Numbered from the stretch's first letter, positions 13,126-22,813 are shown. The stretch: 46,461 nucleotides of DNA from Planctomycetaceae bacterium (GCA_947492385.1 CANLMX010000015.1:1-46461), one strand, 5' to 3'. The notes: generated by a model not told the origin, from the sequence alone. Numbers and translations are program-made.

Positions 13126-16100
13126 TCACTTGTCCGCAGGAGCGATGCCGAAGCCCTCGCGGTTCGGGTACGCCGGACGTGCGGGGTGCTTCACCGGGTT
13201 GCGCTCGAGCTCGGCGAGCAGCAGCTCCACCGCCTTGTCGAGCTGCGGGTCGATGCCACCGTTGTGCGGGCCGCCCTTCATCACGCCGGGGTCATCCATC
13301 ACCTCGACGTCGGGGTCGACGCCGTGGCCCTCGATGCCCCACGTCCCGTCGGTCTCGTAGAACGCGAACACCGGGACGCGCACGCTGGAGCCGTCGATCA
13401 TGCCGGGGTTGCCGCTGATGCCGACGAGTCCGCCCCACGTGCGCGTGCCGACCAGCGGCCCGAGCTTGTTGTGGCGGAAGAGCCACGGGAACATGTCGCC
13501 GCCCGAGCCCGCGAGCCCGTTGATCAGCATCGCCTTGGGGCCGACGTGGCTGTCCGGGGGCCAGATCCAGTCGTGCTGGTCGCGTCGGGCCCAGTAGTTG
13601 GTCACCGGGCGGTTGAGCATCTCGATGAATCGCGTGGGGATCTGCCCGCCGCCGTTCCATCGGTCGTCGACGATGAGCGCCTTCTTGAAGCGCTCGCCCT
13701 GGAACTGGCGCACCATGTCCGACTGGCCGTCGATGCCCGTGTTCGGGACGTAGACGTAGCCGACCTTGCCGCCGGACTTCTCGCTCACGTACCGGCGGTT
13801 GGCCTCGATCCAGTCGCGGTACCGAAGGTTGTCCTCGCTGCCCATCGGCTTGACGACGACCTCTCGCACCTTGTCGTCGAACGCGGGGTTCGGGCCCACG
13901 GTGAGCGAGATCGTGCGTCCGGCCAAGCCCTTGAACGCGGCCCACGGGTCCTTCGACGTGTCGATGGGCATGCCGTTGACGGCGAGCACGTACTCGCCTT
14001 CCTTCACGTCGACGCCGAGGTCCTGCAGCGGGTTGCGGGCGTCGGCGTCCCAGGGCGCCCCGGACACGACGTGCTTCACGCGGTAGCGCGTCATGCCGTC
14101 GGGGCCGATGCCCGTGTCCCAGTCGATGCCGAGCATGCCGGTACCCGGGCCGCCGAGACCGCCGAAACCGTCGTTGCCGTTGTAGTACGCGTGGCCGACG
14201 TTCAGCTCGCTGATCATCTCGCTGATGATGTAGCTCACGTCCTCGCGGCTGTTGGCGTCGTCGACCATCGCCAGGTAGCGGTCGCCGACGGCGTTCCAGT
14301 CGACGCCGTGCATGGTCGGGTCGTAGAAGTAGTCGCGGAAGATGCGCCATGCGTCGCGCACCACCTGCTTCCACTCGCGCTTCGGGTCGATCTCGGCAAG
14401 CATCGGCTGCGTGACGATCTGCTTGCCCGAAGCGCCCGGTGCGGCGTCGAGGATCTGCAGCCCCGCGAGCATCTTCTTCCCGTCGGCGGTGAGCTGGAAG
14501 CCCATGCCGTCGGTGACCTTCTTGACTTCCTTCTTCTTGTCCTTGATGTCGAACAGCTTGATCTGCCCACCTTGGTTGAAGACAAGCTGGTTGCCTGCAT
14601 TGACGGCCATGCCGCCGATGCGCTGGGTTCCCAGCGGAAGTTCGATGGCGCGCTCCTCGAAGCCGTCGTACTCGATCACGAAGGGCTTCTTCTCGTCCTT
14701 CTTCTCTTCCTTCTTGTCCTCGGGCTTGGCTTCCGGCTTGGCCTCGGCGGGCTTGGCCTCGCCGGGCTTGGCCGCGTCCTCGGGCTTCTTCTCGCCTTCG
14801 GCAGGCTTCTTCTCGCCCTCCGCCGGCTTCGCCTCCTCGGGCTTCTTGTCGTCCTTCTTGGGCTCTTCCTTCTTGGGCTCGTCCTTCTTCTTGTCTTCCT
14901 TCGGCTTCTCCTCGTCGATCTCGACGGCCCATGGGTTCTTGACGTCCTTGCGCAGCGGCACGGCGTAGGCGCGCGTCGTGTCCTGGTACGCCCACGTGGT
15001 GTCGAGCTCGCTGTACTCGGCGTTGCCGAAGCCGCGCTGGCTGGTGAAGTAGAGCCACTCGCCCGCGCGGTCGAACGTGGGGCTCGAGTCGGCGAACATG
15101 CCGCTCGTCACCTCGCGCGCCTCCTTCTTGGCGACGTCGTAGATCCAGATGCTGCCGTTGCGGCGCTCGGGCATCGACTTCGAGTACGCCAGGTACGAGC
15201 CGTCATGGCTGATCGAGACGTCGAACCCGCCGTCCCACGGCTCTTTGTCCACGAACGTGCGCTCGCCGCTCTCGAAGTCCACCATGTACACCGAGCCGGT
15301 CTTGTCTTGGTAGAGCAGCTTCTTCGAGTCGGGGAACCACTGGATGTCCGTCTTGAACGGTCCGTTGTCCTTGGTGAGCTGCCGGGGCTCGCCCTTCCCA
15401 TCCGCGGGCATCGCCCACAGCTCGTACTCGCCGGTCACGTCGCTGAAGTAGGCGATCCACTTGCCGTCCGGGCTCCATTCCGGTCGCCGCTCGGCGACGC
15501 CGTCGGTGCGGGTGAGGTTCCGGGGCACGCCGTTCTCGGCGGGGGCGCTCCAGATGTCGCCGCGCGCCGCCACCGCCACGCGCTTGGCGGCGGGGCTGAT
15601 GCTCGAGCCCTGCAGCTCGTCGCTCACGTCCTCGGTGCGGATGCGAATCGCGGGGCGGTCGCCGGGAATGCGCACCTCGACGTCGCGCGAGCGGCCCGAG
15701 CCGAGGTCGAGCACCATCAGCTTCGTGCCCTTCTGGAAGACGATCTCACCTTCGCCGATCGCGGGCCACTTCACGTCCTCGTCGTTGAAGGCCGTGACCT
15801 GCTTGCGGGCGCCAGACTTCGCGTCCCAGCTCCAGATGTTGAGCTTGTGCGCGGCCTTCGGGTCGGTGGTCGCGTCGCTCAGGTAGTACAGCGTCGTGCC
15901 CTGCCACATCGGGAGTGTGTCGATGCCCTCGTGGTCCGTCACCCGCTTGGACTCGCCCGACTTCAGGTTGTAGACCCAGATGTCGGTCTGCATGCCGCCG
16001 CGGTAGCGCTTCCACGTGCGGTTGTCGATCGAGTGCGGCGTGTACGCAAGCCACTCGCCGTCGGGGCTGATGGTGCCGTTGGTGCCGTAGGGCACGGGAA

Positions 16101-16539
16101 GCGCCTCGGGAAGGCCGCCGGCCTCGGGAACCCGGTAGAGCCGTGCTGCGCGCGCGATGCCTTCCATGCCGGAGGCAGTGAAGATCAGCCGTCCGTCCGG
16201 CGCCCACTCGTACACCACCTCGGAGGCGGGGTGGTGCGTCACGCGCTGCGGGGTGCCACCGACGGCCAGAATCACGTAGATGTCGCGTCCGCCCTCGTAG
16301 CTGCCCACGAACGCGATGCGCGAGCCGTCCGGCGAGAACCTCGGCATGACCTCAGCTCCGGCCGCGCTGGTGAGCGGGCGTGCCGTTCCGCCTTCCTTCG
16401 GGACCACCCAGAGGTTTCCCTGGAACACGAACACGATCTCCGAGCGCCCGATGTCGGGGTAGCGGAGCATGGTGGCGTCCGGGACGGTGGGCGGTGCGAA
16501 CGAGGCGACGGCCAGCGCGCTGAGGAGGACTGTGAGCAT
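13126..16539 (-). CDS. Tricorn-like protease (beta-propellers, PDZ, S41 serine peptidase)
   Basis: The ATG at 16539 gives 1137 residues starting with a signal peptide ([17 protein letters not shown]), so the protein is exported, unlike archaeal tricorn. Residues ~25-530 carry propeller repeats of the WD40-like TolB/PD40 type ([27 protein letters not shown]). Residues ~540-617 are an almost purely Lys/Glu/Pro/Ala insert. Then come the core domain (ELNVGHAYY with His783), a PDZ domain ([19 protein letters not shown]) and the S41 catalytic domain with [13 protein letters not shown] (Ser1012) and [11 protein letters not shown]. His783 and Ser1012 sit where tricorn peptidases have their catalytic His and nucleophile. 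It likely degrades peptides in the periplasm. The downstream surface-protein gene may be cotranscribed. Confidence 0.88.
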   Translation of the reverse strand: MLTVLLSALAVASFAPPTVPDATMLRYPDIGRSEIVFVFQGNLWVVPKEGGTARPLTSAAGAEVMPRFSPDGSRIAFVGSYEGGRDIYVILAVGGTPQRVTHHPASEVVYEWAPDGRLIFTASGMEGIARAARLYRVPEAGGLPEALPVPYGTNGTISPDGEWLAYTPHSIDNRTWKRYRGGMQTDIWVYNLKSGESKRVTDHEGIDTLPMWQGTTLYYLSDATTDPKAAHKLNIWSWDAKSGARKQVTAFNDEDVKWPAIGEGEIVFQKGTKLMVLDLGSGRSRDVEVRIPGDRPAIRIRTEDVSDELQGSSISPAAKRVAVAARGDIWSAPAENGVPRNLTRTDGVAERRPEWSPDGKWIAYFSDVTGEYELWAMPADGKGEPRQLTKDNGPFKTDIQWFPDSKKLLYQDKTGSVYMVDFESGERTFVDKEPWDGGFDVSISHDGSYLAYSKSMPERRNGSIWIYDVAKKEAREVTSGMFADSSPTFDRAGEWLYFTSQRGFGNAEYSELDTTWAYQDTTRAYAVPLRKDVKNPWAVEIDEEKPKEDKKKDEPKKEEPKKDDKKPEEAKPAEGEKKPAEGEKKPEDAAKPGEAKPAEAKPEAKPEDKKEEKKDEKKPFVIEYDGFEERAIELPLGTQRIGGMAVNAGNQLVFNQGGQIKLFDIKDKKKEVKKVTDGMGFQLTADGKKMLAGLQILDAAPGASGKQIVTQPMLAEIDPKREWKQVVRDAWRIFRDYFYDPTMHGVDWNAVGDRYLAMVDDANSREDVSYIISEMISELNVGHAYYNGNDGFGGLGGPGTGMLGIDWDTGIGPDGMTRYRVKHVVSGAPWDADARNPLQDLGVDVKEGEYVLAVNGMPIDTSKDPWAAFKGLAGRTISLTVGPNPAFDDKVREVVVKPMGSEDNLRYRDWIEANRRYVSEKSGGKVGYVYVPNTGIDGQSDMVRQFQGERFKKALIVDDRWNGGGQIPTRFIEMLNRPVTNYWARRDQHDWIWPPDSHVGPKAMLINGLAGSGGDMFPWLFRHNKLGPLVGTRTWGGLVGISGNPGMIDGSSVRVPVFAFYETDGTWGIEGHGVDPDVEVMDDPGVMKGGPHNGGIDPQLDKAVELLLAELERNPVKHPARPAYPNREGFGIAPADK

Positions 16540-16620
16540 TGGAAATGGGGGGTGTACACGGAGCGCCGCGGCCCGGCAGGGGCGACGGACGGACACGTTG
16601 CGTTATTCGACTGTAGGCGC

Positions 16621-17184
16621 TCAGCCCGTCGGGCGTTCTTCCAGCGCACCCTCGTCGCGCAGGATCTCCCGCAGCCGGATGAGCCCGCGCCGCGCGTGCG
16701 TCTTCACGGTGCCGAGCGGCAGGCCCGTGGTCCGCGAGATGTCCTCGTGGGAGCAGCCGTGGTAGATCGCCAGTTGCAGGACGCGCTGCTGCTCGGGGCG
16801 AAGCTGCTCGAACGCCGCCGTCGCGCGCGCGGCTTCCTCGGAGCGCTCGGTGCGGTCGGCCTCCTGCGCGGCCTCGGGCTGGGCCGCGTCGGGCAGGCTG
16901 GCGGCGTCGGGGCGCCGCTTCTTGCGCCGCCCGCGGTCGATGAGCCGGCGCCGCGCAATCATCGCGACGAACGTCGTCTCGCTCGCGATCGACGGGTCGA
17001 ACCGGCCCGCGCTCTTCCAGAGGTCGATGAAGATCTCCTGCACGGCGTCGTCGGCCTCGGCGGCGCTGGTCGTCACCCGGCGCGCAAGCGACCAGACGAG
17101 CCCCCCGAACCGCTCCATGCACTCTCCCATCGCGCGCGGGTCGCCCGAGGCGACCTGGTGCAGGATGGAGGGGTCATGGACCAC
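16621..17184 (-). CDS. ECF-type RNA polymerase sigma factor
   Basis: GTG 17184 (VVHDPSILHQ) gives 187 residues; the open frame extends upstream without a plausible start, into the preceding gene. Region 2 is at ~15-85, with ECMERFGGLVWSLARRV, ADDAVQEIFIDLWKSAGRFD and FVAMIARRRLIDRGRRKKRR. An Ala/Glu linker leads to region 4 at ~125-180, with LRPEQQRVLQLAIYHGCSHE, DISRTTGLPLGTVKTHARRG and LIRLREIL. This resembles the RpoE/SigK-like ECF groups. Its gene starts 34 bases after the membrane-DUF3293 gene. No recognisable anti-sigma gene follows directly; the tricorn-like gene starts 81 bases downstream. Confidence 0.88.
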   Translation of the reverse strand: MVHDPSILHQVASGDPRAMGECMERFGGLVWSLARRVTTSAAEADDAVQEIFIDLWKSAGRFDPSIASETTFVAMIARRRLIDRGRRKKRRPDAASLPDAAQPEAAQEADRTERSEEAARATAAFEQLRPEQQRVLQLAIYHGCSHEDISRTTGLPLGTVKTHARRGLIRLREILRDEGALEERPTG

Positions 17185-17218
17185 GGTCTTCAGTGTACGG
17201 GCGCCCGGATCCCGGCCT

Positions 17219-18964
17219 TCAGCGCATGTCCTGGGGCCGAGGAAGCGCGATCGTGCGGCGTTCGCCGACGGTCTCGTGGATCGCGAACGCGGTCCCGTCG
17301 AACCAGAAGTACGCGCGCTGCGCATGCAGCTCGGCGAGCGCGTCGGCCTCGCCCACGCTCATCGCGACCGCGAAGCCCTGCTCGCTCCAGGTGCCGTCCG
17401 GGCTGCGCCCGGTGACGGGCAGGTGCGCAAGCCGCGCATTGCGCAGTTCCAGGCCGAGCACGCTGCGCCGCAGCACGTTCGCCTGCGGCGAGTCGGGCGC
17501 GCTCATCGGATTGTCGGCGGTGATCACCGCGAAGTGGCGCGACCGAAGTTCCCGCTGCACCTGCGCGAGCGCATCGTGCGGGACCGGGGCGTCGAGGCGC
17601 ACCTGGGTCCCACCCGCGAACTCCAGCACGGCGGTCGCGAAGTGCAGCTCGAGCGCCGCATCGTGCTCGGCACGCGCCAGGCGCGTCTGGGGCGAGGAAT
17701 CGAGCAGCGCGGCCACCTCGCCCTCGGCCTGCGAGAGGCTCTCGCCGATGCGGCGCAGCGCTCCCTTGCGCGTGGGCTCATCGGCGCGCGGATCCGTCGC
17801 GGCGTCGAGGGCACGCACGGTCTCGCGGATGCGAGCGCGGATCACGTGGCCGGCCTCCTCGCTGAGCGCATCGCGGGCGTGCTGGGTGATGGCCGCGCGT
17901 GCGCGGGCCGCCGACGCGTCGCGCCGCGCGTGCGCCAGGTGGCGGCGGCGGCGGAACGACACCAGGGATGCCTGCGCCAGGGCCGTCGCGAGCACCGCGG
18001 ATGCGCATCCGGCGACCAGGAAGGCCATGTTCGCCGCATGCCGGTGCGATTCGACCCACGCATCGCCCGGCTCGACCCGGATGCGCCATGCGTGCTGCTC
18101 GATCCCGAACGAGGTCGTCGACGTGGCCGACGCCGCCCCGGCCGTCATGCCCGGTGTGTTGGCCGACACCTCGGCCGTGGCCACGAGCCCCGGTTCAAGC
18201 GCCTCGGATGCCGCCACGATCAGCGCGCCCACGTCGATCGCGGCGGCCGCCGCGCCGCCCGGCCCGGTCGCGCCGACGAGGAACGTGCTTCCGTCCGGCG
18301 TGAGCGCGGTCGCGCGCCCGGATCGCTCGAGCCCGCCGGCCATCGATGCCAGTGCCTCCCGCGTGTCCGCCGCCGTCGACGATGCATCGCCCGGGACGGC
18401 CCGCACCAGCGACGCGCGCCCGCCGGTCACCGCGAGCGCCGCGACCCAGCGCGTGGCGGGGAAGTCGATCGAGACCGCCTGCGCGGCCGCCGCCCACGCG
18501 TCCGAGTCCGTGCGTTCCGTCGATCGTGCAAGTTGCCCCACGGCCGCGAAGCGGACGTCAAGTTGCCTTCGCAGCGATTCGGCGAGCATGCGTTCCTGGC
18601 CCCCGATGGCCGCGTCGATCGCTGCCCGCTCGCGCGCTTCCAGGTGCGCCCACGCCAGGAGCGTCGTCGCCAGCATCGCGCCGCCCAGGAACCCGGCCGA
18701 CCATGCGCCCGACGCCCGGCGACGCACCGCCACCGCGCCCAGCACGAAGCCCGCGATCGCCGACGCCCACAGCACGAGCAGCGTCCCGCGACCCGGTATC
18801 GCCAGCAGGGCGTGCAGGTCGCGCGCGTGGTCGAGGGGCGTGTCGGGGAGCATCGCGACCGTCGCGGGCACGCCGAGCAGGACGCCCGACGCCGCACCGA
18901 TCGCAAGCCAGGCCGCAGCCCCGGCGGGCCCCTGGTGCGCGGTGCCGGGCGTCTCCGCGGTCAT
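17219..18964 (-). CDS. Membrane protein with C-terminal DUF3293-like domain
   Basis: ATG 18964 overlaps the prfB stop as ATGA, giving 581 residues. Hydrophobic segments lie at ~17-38 (AAWLAIGAASGVLLGVPATVA), ~55-78 and ~88-106, followed by a long extracytoplasmic-looking region (~107-300) that is Ala-rich and sensor-like, and another membrane segment near 303-325 (AANMAFLVAGCASAVLATAL). Next comes a helical coiled region (~330-470). The last ~110 residues resemble DUF3293: HFAVITADNPMSAPDSPQAN, LPVTGRSPDGTWSEQGFAVA, and AYFWFDGTAFAIHET. DUF3293 is normally a small stand-alone protein of unknown function, so this membrane fusion is unusual. The overlap with prfB suggests translational coupling. 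Confidence 0.65.
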   Translation of the reverse strand: MTAETPGTAHQGPAGAAAWLAIGAASGVLLGVPATVAMLPDTPLDHARDLHALLAIPGRGTLLVLWASAIAGFVLGAVAVRRRASGAWSAGFLGGAMLATTLLAWAHLEARERAAIDAAIGGQERMLAESLRRQLDVRFAAVGQLARSTERTDSDAWAAAAQAVSIDFPATRWVAALAVTGGRASLVRAVPGDASSTAADTREALASMAGGLERSGRATALTPDGSTFLVGATGPGGAAAAAIDVGALIVAASEALEPGLVATAEVSANTPGMTAGAASATSTTSFGIEQHAWRIRVEPGDAWVESHRHAANMAFLVAGCASAVLATALAQASLVSFRRRRHLAHARRDASAARARAAITQHARDALSEEAGHVIRARIRETVRALDAATDPRADEPTRKGALRRIGESLSQAEGEVAALLDSSPQTRLARAEHDAALELHFATAVLEFAGGTQVRLDAPVPHDALAQVQRELRSRHFAVITADNPMSAPDSPQANVLRRSVLGLELRNARLAHLPVTGRSPDGTWSEQGFAVAMSVGEADALAELHAQRAYFWFDGTAFAIHETVGERRTIALPRPQDMR

Positions 18965-20080
18965 GCCGGCTCGGTCTCGCGCGACGCGCGCCGGCGCTTG
19001 AGCTCGGCGTCCACGAACCCGCCCAGGTCCCCGTCGAGCACGCGCTGCGGGACCATCATTTCGAATCCGGTGCGATGGTCCTTCACGCGGTTGTCGTAGA
19101 AGACGTACGAGCGGATCTGCGTGCCCCAGCCGCGGTCGACCTTGCCGCCCGTGGCGGCGTCGAGCTCGGCCTGCCGCCGTTCCTCCTCGAGTGCCTCGAG
19201 CTTCGACTGCAGCACCGCGAACGCCTGGCTCTTGTTCTGCAGCTGGTCGCGGTAGGTGCTCGCGACCACCTGGATGCCGGTCGGAAGGTGCGTGATGCGG
19301 ATCGCGCTCGCGACCTTGTTCACGTTCTGGCCGCCGGGGCCGCTGGCGCGGACGAACGCCACGACCTCGATGTCCTTCTCGGGGATCGTGAGGGCGGTGG
19401 TCTCGAACTCGGGCGTGACCTCGACGGTGGCGAAGCTGGTCTGTCGCTTGCCCTCGGCGTTGAACGGGCTCACGCGAGCGAGCCGGTGCGTCCCGCGCTC
19501 GCAGTTCATGTAGCCGTAGGTGAAGGGGCCGCTCAGGCGGTACATCGCCTCGGAGATCCCCACCTCGGTGCCGGGAAGGCGGTTCATCTCCTCGGCCTTG
19601 AAGCCCATCGAGCTCCACCACCGCAGGTACATGCGCTCGAGCATCTCGGCCCAGTCGTTGGCCTCGGTGCCGCCGACGCCCGCCTGGATGGTGACGAAGC
19701 AGTTGCGATGGTCGTGCTTGCCGGAGAGCAGGCTCTGCGCCTCGACCTTCTCCATCATCGCCTCGATGGCGTGGATGGAGCCGTCGACCTCGACCAGCAG
19801 GTCGTGGTCGTTCGCCTCCTTGGCCATCTCGTAGCCGACCTTCGCGTCCTCGAGGGCCTTCATGGCCTCCTCGAGCGGCTCGATCTGCGCCCGGACGACC
19901 TTCAGCTCGTCGATCACGCGCTGGGCGGCGCGCTGGTCGTTCCAGAAGTCCGCGGACTCCATCCGCGCGTTCAGCCTGTTCCGCTCGAGGACTTTGGTTG
20001 GGTAGTTAAAGGGAGTCGCGGATGGTCGTGATCCGCGCCTCGAGGTCGTTGAGCACCGGCTGGTGCGAGTCGTAGTGCAT
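18961..20080 (-). CDS. prfB: Peptide chain release factor 2, with +1 programmed frameshift
   Basis: RF2 releases finished proteins at UGA and UAA. The gene is split: ATG 20080 opens 24 codons (MHYDSHQPVL ... RDSL) that end at CTT followed by TAA (20006-20008). Skipping one base at 20008 joins them to the main frame (NYPTKVLERN ...) for a total of 372 residues, close to the E. coli length. The specificity tripeptide SPF (RVSPFNAEGKRQTSF) identifies RF2 rather than RF1. The catalytic GGQ is encoded at 19327-19335, at about residue 249-251 of the fused product, as expected. Its stop overlaps the downstream membrane gene by four bases. It diverges from the aminotransferase gene with only 31 bases between starts. 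The odd point is the stop type and the lack of an obvious Shine-Dalgarno-like stimulator at the shift site. Confidence 0.95.
20005..20011 (-). promoter_or_regulatory. prfB +1 frameshift site, CTT-TAA-C
   Basis: Read on the minus strand: CTT (20011-20009), TAA (20008-20006), C (20005). It has the well-known CUU-stop-C form, but the in-frame stop is UAA instead of the usual UGA. The codons before it are ACC ATC CGC GAC TCC, which contain no AGGGGG-like sequence at the usual distance. RF1 as well as RF2 would read this stop. Confidence 0.85.
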
Positions 20081-20111
20081 CGGGAGAGTGTAGCGATAGA
20101 CTGGTGGCACG

Positions 20112-21338
20112 ATGAAGGTCTCCGGCCGCGTCGAACGGATGAAGGAGAGCGCCACGCTCGCGGTGGCGGCACGCGCGGCCGCCATGCGCAAGGACGGCAT
20201 CGACGTCGTGTCGTTCGGCACGGGCGAGCCCGACTTCGACACGCCCGCGAACATCAAGGACGCTGCCGCACGTGCGCTGGCCGCGGGCATGACCAAGTAC
20301 GTCGCGACGCCGGGCACGCCCGAGGCGCGCGAGGCGATCGCGTCGAAGCTGCGCCGCGAGAACGGCATCGACTGCACGGCGGCGCACGTGGCGATCACGG
20401 CGGGCGCGAAGCACGCCCTGTACCTGGCGCTGCAGGCGCTGGTGGACCCGGGCGACGAGGTGGTCCTCCCGACGCCCGCATGGGTCAGCTACCGACCGCT
20501 CATCGAGCTCGCCGGCGGCCGCTGCGTCGAGGTTCCGGGCGCGATGGAGCACGGCTTCAAGGTCACGCCCGCGCAGCTCGAGGCGGCCATCGGCCCCCGC
20601 ACGGTGGCCGTGATCCTCAACAGCCCCTCGAACCCCTCCGGCATCGCGTACTCCGAGGCCGAGATGCGCGCGCTGTGCGAAGTGATCGCGCGCCACCCCC
20701 AGGTGACGGTCGTCAGCGACGAGATCTACGAGAAGCTCACGTATCCCGAGCTCTCGCCCGGGCTGCGCCACTTCTCGCCCGGGAGCATTCCGGCCCTCGC
20801 GGGGCGGACCGTCACGCTGAACGGCATGAGCAAGGCCTTCGCGATGACCGGCTGGCGCATCGGCTACGTCTGCGCGCCGGCCGACGGCGGGCGGTTCCTG
20901 CAAGAGCTCGTCAAGCTGCAGGCGCAGATGACCAACAACATCCCGTCCTTCTTCATGCCCGCGATCGTCGAGGCGCTCTCCGATCGCAGTGCTCCGCAGG
21001 TCGAGTCGATGCGCCGTGCGTTCGCGGGACGTGCCCGCGTGGTCGCCGAGCTGCTTGCGGGCATCCCCCGGATGAGCACGGTCGCACCCACCGGCGCGTT
21101 CTACGCGTTCCCCTCGATCGCGGCGTGCTCGGGCCTGCGGACGCCGGCTGGCCGGTCCATCACCGACGGCCACTCGTACGCCGAGGCGCTGCTGGCCGAG
21201 GCGCACGTCGCGGTCGTCCCCGGCGGCGACTTCGGCGAGTGCGCCGCCGACCACGTCCGCATCACCTTCGCGTGCGACGAGTCGCAGTTGCGCGAGGGGC
21301 TCGCACGCATCGCGCGCTTCACGGCGGCGCTGGCGTGA
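20112..21338 (+). CDS. Class I (I-gamma-like) PLP aminotransferase, aspartate aminotransferase type
   Basis: The product is 408 aa, the usual length. Motifs in order are FGTGEPDFDTP (35-45), ITAGAKHALYLALQAL (95-110), PTPAWVSY (120-127), LNSPSNPSG with Asn174 (169-177), SDEIYEKLTYPE with Asp203 and Tyr206, NGMSKAFAMTGWRIGY with the PLP lysine Lys241 (237-252), and a C-terminal HVRITFACDE with the substrate-binding Arg. The reaction is aspartate/2-oxoglutarate transamination or a close relative; related enzymes also accept prephenate, so specificity is not certain. The stop overlaps the start of the SemiSWEET-like gene (GTGA), suggesting coupling. Confidence 0.9.
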   Translation: MKVSGRVERMKESATLAVAARAAAMRKDGIDVVSFGTGEPDFDTPANIKDAAARALAAGMTKYVATPGTPEAREAIASKLRRENGIDCTAAHVAITAGAKHALYLALQALVDPGDEVVLPTPAWVSYRPLIELAGGRCVEVPGAMEHGFKVTPAQLEAAIGPRTVAVILNSPSNPSGIAYSEAEMRALCEVIARHPQVTVVSDEIYEKLTYPELSPGLRHFSPGSIPALAGRTVTLNGMSKAFAMTGWRIGYVCAPADGGRFLQELVKLQAQMTNNIPSFFMPAIVEALSDRSAPQVESMRRAFAGRARVVAELLAGIPRMSTVAPTGAFYAFPSIAACSGLRTPAGRSITDGHSYAEALLAEAHVAVVPGGDFGECAADHVRITFACDESQLREGLARIARFTAALA

Positions 21339-21652
21339 ACGACCCTGCCTGGTACCAGCCGTTCCTCGACGCCGTGGGCTGGGTTCCCGCCGTGGTGTTC
21401 CCCGCGGCCAGCGTGCTCCAGCTGATGGCGCTTCTGCGCCGCGGGAAGTCCGATGGGGTCTCGGTCCTCACCTGGAGCCTGTTCGCCGTCGCCAACGTGT
21501 GCCTCTACCTCACGGTCAGCGAGTGGACGCGTCCGCAGGTGATCGCCACGACCCTCGGGACCGCCCTGGTCCAGGTGGTGGTGGTGATGACCGCCCTGCG
21601 CCTGCGGGCCGATAAGGCCGCGCCGCGCGCGGATTCAACGCCGAAGGCTTGA
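21335..21652 (+). CDS. SemiSWEET / PQ-loop-like small membrane transporter
   Basis: GTG 21335 overlaps the aminotransferase stop by three bases. The 105-residue product has three predicted membrane helices: FLDAVGWVPAVVFPAASVLQ, VLTWSLFAVANVCLYLTVSE, and VIATTLGTALVQVVVVMTAL. Between the first two is the short basic loop RRGKSDGVS typical of SemiSWEET-type three-helix transporters, with Pro in helix 1 in place of the PQ pair. It would act as a dimer in the cytoplasmic membrane, moving a small solute that cannot be named from sequence. The tight overlap suggests a role linked to the aminotransferase, though this is inference. Confidence 0.7.
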   Translation: MNDPAWYQPFLDAVGWVPAVVFPAASVLQLMALLRRGKSDGVSVLTWSLFAVANVCLYLTVSEWTRPQVIATTLGTALVQVVVVMTALRLRADKAAPRADSTPKA

Positions 21653-21683
21653 ACCCGGCGCCCCCGGATCGGACGTTCGGGGC

Positions 21684-22292
21684 ATGGACGACCACGCCAC
21701 CACGGACGGAACGGCGACGGGCGACCCCCGCCGCCCCTCGGACCGCGAGTTGATCGCGGACTTCATCCTCGCCAACGAGGCCGCGGTCAGGCGCCGCATC
21801 GAGCGCACGACCGGAAGGGCGCCGGGCATCGATGCCGATGACATCTTCTCGACCACTCTGCGGCGCGTCGACGGCGCGGCGGCACGCGGCTCGTTCCGCA
21901 TGCGATCCGCGCCCGAGGCATGGAGCTTCGTCGCGCGCGTCGTGCAACGCGCCGTGCAGCGGCACCGCCTCCGCGCGGCGCGCCTGGCCGAGGCGGTGGC
22001 GGGCCTTGCCTCGCAACGGCCCGCGGTGCAGGAGGATCGCGTCGACGACGGCGACCGCGCCGAACTGGCGCGGCTCATGCGCGAACTCGAGCGCGTGCGC
22101 CCGCAGGACGCCGAACTCATCCAGCACCGCCTGCGCGGCCACCGGTGGCGCGAGGTCTCAGATGCGATGGGGGTGACCGAGGAAGCACTCCGCCAGCGAT
22201 GGTCGGCGCTGATGCGCCGGCTGCGCGAACGGATGTCGCGCGGTCAGGACGCGCCGATCGTGACGGGCGCCGGCTGCACGCGCGGGCGGTAG
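21684..22292 (+). CDS. Sigma-70-like (ECF-related) regulatory protein
   Basis: The product is 202 aa from ATG 21684. Residues ~20-95 resemble a diverged sigma region 2 ([56 protein letters not shown]). Residues ~115-185 resemble region 4 with a helix-turn-helix ([40 protein letters not shown]). The -10-binding part is weak, so it may be a specialised sigma factor or only a related DNA-binding protein. Its last 49 bases overlap the 3' end of nuoB on the opposite strand. Confidence 0.7.
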   Translation: MDDHATTDGTATGDPRRPSDRELIADFILANEAAVRRRIERTTGRAPGIDADDIFSTTLRRVDGAAARGSFRMRSAPEAWSFVARVVQRAVQRHRLRAARLAEAVAGLASQRPAVQEDRVDDGDRAELARLMRELERVRPQDAELIQHRLRGHRWREVSDAMGVTEEALRQRWSALMRRLRERMSRGQDAPIVTGAGCTRGR

Positions 22293-22813
22293 TTCGGCTC
22301 GAGCGCGATCTGCAGCGGAAGCCGCTTGCCGGTCGGGTCGCGGGGGATCTGGTCGTTGTCGATCACGCGCTGGATCGCCATGATGCCCTCGATGAGCATC
22401 TCGGGGCGGGGCGGGCAGCCCGGGATGTAGACGTCGACCGGGATGTACTGGTCGACGCCCTGCACGACCGCGTAGGTGTCGAAGACGCCGCCCGTGCTGG
22501 CGCACGCGCCCATCGAGATCACCCACTTGGGTTCCGTCATCTGCATGTAGATGCGCTGCAGCACCGGGAGCGTCTTGATGCTCACGCGGCCCGCGACGAT
22601 CATCAGGTCGCACTGGCGCGGGCTGAAGCGCATGACTTCGGCGCCGAAGCGCGCGAGGTCGTAGCGGCTGCATGCGGTCGCCATGAGCTCGATGCCGCAG
22701 CACGCGGTCGCGAAGGGCATCGGCCAGACGCTCGAGCGGCGCGCCCAGTTGACGACGCGCTGCAGCTGCGTGGTGAGGACGCTGTCGACGGGGAGTGCCT
22801 GTTCGATGCCCAT
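22244..22813 (-). CDS. nuoB: NADH-quinone oxidoreductase subunit B (NuoB)
   Basis: The 189-residue protein carries the N2 [4Fe-4S] ligands Cys38, Cys39 ([12 protein letters not shown]), Cys104 ([11 protein letters not shown]) and Cys133 ([13 protein letters not shown]), plus [17 protein letters not shown]. All four ligands are present, so it should be functional in complex I, linking the peripheral arm to quinone. It stands alone: nuoA and nuoC are not next to it, unlike the usual nuoA-B-C order. The upstream gene (40 bases away) is a small lipoprotein. The sequence is standard; only the context is odd. Confidence 0.93.
   Translation of the reverse strand: MGIEQALPVDSVLTTQLQRVVNWARRSSVWPMPFATACCGIELMATACSRYDLARFGAEVMRFSPRQCDLMIVAGRVSIKTLPVLQRIYMQMTEPKWVISMGACASTGGVFDTYAVVQGVDQYIPVDVYIPGCPPRPEMLIEGIMAIQRVIDNDQIPRDPTGKRLPLQIALEPNYRPRVQPAPVTIGAS

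Noticed and set aside
11524-17415. Open frame of 1963 codons on the plus strand
   Set aside because: It is antisense to the surface protein, tricorn-like protease and sigma factor, whose domains are clear. Its translation is Arg/His/Ala-rich without motifs; long antisense frames are expected at this GC content.
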